From IMG/VR virus record IMGVR_UViG_3300034121_000039, positions 1 to 24,722 of that record: a stretch of DNA of 24,722 bases. One strand, given 5' to 3'. Both the position numbers and the translations under genes were made by a program. The DNA comes from a virus. Of the stretch, positions 21,861-24,722 are shown one piece after another. The notes under the pieces are model-generated. The model made no database searches, had not been told where the DNA came from, and saw nothing but the letters and a program-made list of their open reading frames with translations. Numbering within the stretch: position 1 is the first letter of the stretch; each line of letters starts with the position of its first letter.

Positions 21861-22105
21861 ATCCCTGCTGAACGTGTTCGTGCAAACGATCGGTTCGCAG
21901 ACTTAGGAACTGCGCGGAGGTTACCTCCGCCGTTTCCACCGCCCTTTGCCATGGGCTTCTTGTGATCGACGTCAAGGCCGTCGCCTTTGCTGACGACGCC
22001 TTTCTTTTCCATTTGTCGACGCGCTGAATTGCGGTCAGCCCTGTTAGCAATCTGCTCCGGCTTACCTTGGTAGTTAGCGTACTCTTTCTTGTAGTCACGT
22101 GGCAT
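21854..22105 (-). CDS. Small HNH endonuclease
   Basis: 83 residues, read leftward from ATG at 22105, with TAAGGA upstream (complement). In order: 'MPRDYKKEYANYQGKPEQIANRADRNSARRQMEKKG', then 'GDGLDVDHKKPMAKGGGNGGGNLRAVPKSANRSF'. The 'DVDHKKP...GGGN...NLR' element is an HNH metal/nuclease core (the His of DH and the Asn of GN/NL), and the whole matches a very common small phage HNH family. It may take part in packaging or DNA cutting at replication; the target is unknown. It lies 25 bases downstream of the primase-helicase stop and is probably co-transcribed with it. Confidence 0.88.
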   Translation of the reverse strand: MPRDYKKEYANYQGKPEQIANRADRNSARRQMEKKGVVSKGDGLDVDHKKPMAKGGGNGGGNLRAVPKSANRSFARTRSAGMK

Positions 22106-22130
22106 GATAGTTGTCCTTACAAAAGATATC

Positions 22131-24722
22131 TTATTGTCCCACAGCCGCGCCATTTAGAACAGCAAGTAGCACAGGGCTTTGCTCTCTAGACGTGGTGCCG
22201 GTCAGGGTTGCTACAAACCGAGGGTGGTTCAGGTTAACGATCAAGCAGTGTGTCTGGCCGGGGCTTCTGTCCTTGCATCCTTTGAACATAGTCACGCGGT
22301 CTCGCTTGGCAATCATCGCACCGTTAAGTTCTAGCTCCCGCTCAATCCGGTCAATGCCATCCTGCGTTCTACCTAACCATGCTTTAAACAAAGCCAAGTT
22401 GATCGCAATCATGCTACCGGGCATGACAGGGTTCTTGGCATCATAAACAACCTTGACACGGGCAACTGCTTTATCTGGAGCCGGTTGTGTCACCTGCTCT
22501 TTACCTGAACTGTAGACCTCAGTGCAATGCACCAAGCGGTCGTTGTGCTCCATGATGTACTGGCCAATCGTATCAAATACATCTGACTTACTTTCAATTG
22601 CAGCTTGCCGAGTTTGTTTGACGCGGTCAATCATAAAGTCAATGGTTCCCTTTATATCGAACGGGAACAAACCCAAGGCTTGGCCAATACGACCCATGCC
22701 CCATGATGCAATAAGTAGCGTCCTGTAGAAACGCTCTTGGGGTTCAAATATAAAACCAAACGTTTTGTTAAACGATGCTTCAGACCATTTCCATACAGCT
22801 TCAGGGCCGCCCTTGTCGATCACAACTTGCACAAGCTCTGGGAAAGCCCAACCGTTATGCTTCTCTACGATCTCAAAAAAGTCATACCCGTAGCTACGCC
22901 CATCTTCTCGGGTAGCGACAAAAGTTCTATCGTGTTGCGGGAACTCTAAGCAACGTGCTTTCAGTGGATCGTTGCCTGCCTGTGCATTTTCAAACTTCCG
23001 ATACATCGAAATGTTAGACGTGACATGAGTAGGAGCGCACCACTTAGCAGGTTCACGCAACTCGCGTTCTTTCGTCATTGAAATCTTTTCGCGACCAGAA
23101 CTAAGTGTGTAGCCCATGTCGGCCATGTCTTTGTCGTCAGCCGCAGTCATCTCGTCGATACAACATGGCAAGTTATTTAAGACACCGCGCATTTTGTATA
23201 GAGCGTTCGCAGTATCTTTCTGGCTCAGGAACAATTCCTTCGGGCTACCGATCAAGCTGTTCACTCCGATAAGAGATAGTGATTTACCAGTTGTCGTTTC
23301 ATCAGAATAGATCGACACAATTGCTGTTGCGTTACCGGCGGCAGGGCCTAGGATTCCCACTGTGCCTGTTAATACTGACGCACGAATATTGTCAGCACCG
23401 GGTAGGTTCAGCATGTCCATCGCGCGAATCCACTCAGAGCGTTCACCATGCGGGCCGATAAGTCTAGCGAAGTTGGACGCAGGGCCGCGAAGGCGTGTGT
23501 CTGTGGCACCCGTTGGAGAGCCTAGCACTGTCTGGCCGCACATAAACGAGCCGTCTTCTTGCCAACCGAAGTTAACAAAGTCCAATCCTGTTGGTGCTTG
23601 CTGTTGCACCATCGTCAAGTAATCCATCAAATAGCTCCTAACTTTTTCTTGCTGTCCAGCATTCTTTACGTAGATTTGTTGGTTCAATAAAAATGTAGAA
23701 AAGTCTTTACCAATCGTCGCGAGCACAGACATCTCATGCTCTGTCTCTTTCCATCCAGTCATTGGGTACTTCGCAATCATTCGGAATGCAGACTTGCGAC
23801 TTTCGGAATCGTGATACACACCCGTGATGTGAATCTCGTACTGGCACACATGGTCAAACTCTGTTACCTCTTGGGCTACTTCATTGCCGTTTGCATCAGT
23901 CGTTGTGATCTCGGTCTTGACCTCACGCATGATCTGGTTGTTCTGAATAACATAGCCCTTGGGCAGTGTGAACGTGAACTCTTCGCCTTCCTCAGTAACA
24001 ACTTCAGTCTCAGTAACAACCGATAACTGCGCGGGGCTTGTAATCTTTCCACGGCTTGGGCAACCTTCGCAGCCCTTAGCGCACAACTGCTCAAACTTCG
24101 CACACGTCGTAGGCCCAGTGCCGTTCCAACCCTTGAGCTTATCCATGCTTGCGGCTAGATCAAAGTCAGGGTGCGTTCCTGCGATCATGATGACCGCTTC
24201 CTGCACATCTGTGCAATGCTTAGCAAGACCTAACGATGCACGCCATAAAGGTTCTTCTACATTGCGACCTGCGGCATCTAACACGCCACCAGAAGCTACA
24301 AGCGCACCCACCTGAGCACAACGCCCTGCGACCGCGGTAAGTACAACATCGTTTGTGTTGAGCACTGCATCAAGGATCGATGATCTTGCACCTTTGCGTG
24401 ATGCTGTTGTCTTTGCATTCTTTGGCAACTTACCAAACCACGGCTTCAATACCGTGAACAACTCTACTGGATCGTAGTCAGGGCAATCACGTTTGCACTC
24501 GACCAACTTCCACGGCTGTTGCTTTTTATGATGCGTACCAACTGGACGAAGCACCATCGATGGATCATGAATTTTGCTTGTGTCGATCTCGACACCATGC
24601 TCTTCAAGCGCAATGCGAAGCGCGGTAGAAACCTTTATCCAATGCTCTTTCGAAATGTTCTGAGTCATTGGCCAGTAGCAGTGAATACCACGACCGGAAG
24701 AGATGACCATAGGCTGAGGCAT
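22131..24722 (-). CDS. Phage primase-helicase, 5' end outside the window
   Basis: 863 residues are visible and the frame is open to the right edge; an ATG sits at the edge but the true start is probably further out, because the visible part opens in the middle of a primase domain ('VISSGRGIHCYW', like motif 'SSGgGlHvYW' of archaeo-eukaryotic primase/PrimPol proteins). Next, a Cys cluster at about 204-223 ('CAKGCEGCPSRGKITSP'). The helicase part has a Walker A-like 'SDETTTGKSLSL' (about 472-483) and a Walker B-like 'CCIDEMT' (about 518-525), as in DUF927-type helicases. It would make primers and unwind phage DNA. It ends 25 bases before the HNH gene. Confidence 0.85.
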   Translation of the reverse strand: MPQPMVISSGRGIHCYWPMTQNISKEHWIKVSTALRIALEEHGVEIDTSKIHDPSMVLRPVGTHHKKQQPWKLVECKRDCPDYDPVELFTVLKPWFGKLPKNAKTTASRKGARSSILDAVLNTNDVVLTAVAGRCAQVGALVASGGVLDAAGRNVEEPLWRASLGLAKHCTDVQEAVIMIAGTHPDFDLAASMDKLKGWNGTGPTTCAKFEQLCAKGCEGCPSRGKITSPAQLSVVTETEVVTEEGEEFTFTLPKGYVIQNNQIMREVKTEITTTDANGNEVAQEVTEFDHVCQYEIHITGVYHDSESRKSAFRMIAKYPMTGWKETEHEMSVLATIGKDFSTFLLNQQIYVKNAGQQEKVRSYLMDYLTMVQQQAPTGLDFVNFGWQEDGSFMCGQTVLGSPTGATDTRLRGPASNFARLIGPHGERSEWIRAMDMLNLPGADNIRASVLTGTVGILGPAAGNATAIVSIYSDETTTGKSLSLIGVNSLIGSPKELFLSQKDTANALYKMRGVLNNLPCCIDEMTAADDKDMADMGYTLSSGREKISMTKERELREPAKWCAPTHVTSNISMYRKFENAQAGNDPLKARCLEFPQHDRTFVATREDGRSYGYDFFEIVEKHNGWAFPELVQVVIDKGGPEAVWKWSEASFNKTFGFIFEPQERFYRTLLIASWGMGRIGQALGLFPFDIKGTIDFMIDRVKQTRQAAIESKSDVFDTIGQYIMEHNDRLVHCTEVYSSGKEQVTQPAPDKAVARVKVVYDAKNPVMPGSMIAINLALFKAWLGRTQDGIDRIERELELNGAMIAKRDRVTMFKGCKDRSPGQTHCLIVNLNHPRFVATLTGTTSREQSPVLLAVLNGAAVGQ

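Noticed and set aside
21914-21930. Perfect 7-base stem GCGGAGG/CCTCCGC with a TTA loop.
   Set aside because: It lies inside the HNH coding sequence (Asn-Leu-Arg region), lacks a T-run on either strand, and is explained by codon content.
1-24722. Search for tRNA genes, CRISPR arrays, insertion sequences, integrase or attachment sites.
   Set aside because: No cloverleaf, regular short repeat-spacer array, transposase or integrase motif was seen; the only repeats are in-gene protein repeats.

Overview
This window looks like part of a tailed double-stranded DNA phage genome. Every recognisable gene is a virion, lysis or phage replication gene, spacing is very tight (many 1-4 base stop/start overlaps), and no host housekeeping gene, rRNA or tRNA was found. 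The set of large internal-virion-like proteins next to a nozzle-like tail protein suggests a short-tailed (podovirus-type) particle. GC content is near 50% in the stretch I sampled. Two lipoproteins and an Rz/Rz1 spanin pair imply a Gram-negative host. My impression, from remembered protein families only, is a freshwater phage of a betaproteobacterium; this is not proven. No terminase, portal, capsid, DNA polymerase or integrase is in the window, so it is a fragment and lifestyle cannot be read from it.

Layout, plus strand: 2-1290 holds the 3' end of a fibre-like structural gene and two small unknown genes, with an AT-rich start. 1336-4667 is a dense small-gene and lysis region: a coiled-coil-like protein, several 30-60 residue membrane or basic proteins, a Cys-rich lipoprotein, a two-helix membrane protein with a Gly/Met/Pro-rich tail (holin candidate), an inner-membrane spanin with a complete outer-membrane spanin nested inside it in another frame, and a GH19-type endolysin. 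Two hairpins (1297-1318, 1578-1599) separate the first genes of this region. 4705-11466 is the tail module: a nozzle-like protein, a 1264-residue fibre with J-protein-like modules, and a tail assembly chaperone-like protein. 11481-20720 holds a divergent GNAT-like protein and three presumed DNA-ejection proteins: one with an S74 self-cleaving chaperone tail, one coiled-coil protein, and a 2077-residue giant with an HExxH zinc-peptidase motif. 20720-21853 is a run of six tiny, mostly lysine-rich proteins.

Minus strand: a large primase-helicase, cut by the right edge of the window, runs toward a small HNH endonuclease gene. The HNH gene meets the plus-strand module tail to tail with no spacer, on a perfect 14-base palindrome.

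How it fits together: the plus strand would build the tail, load the ejection proteins and lyse the cell (holin candidate, endolysin, spanins), while the minus strand replicates DNA. No gene-free stretch longer than 300 bases exists. The most unusual points are the zinc-peptidase motif in the giant ejection protein, the S74 chaperone on a non-fibre protein, the nested spanin, the GNAT-like protein without a clear acetyl-CoA loop, and the conserved-looking run of tiny basic proteins.
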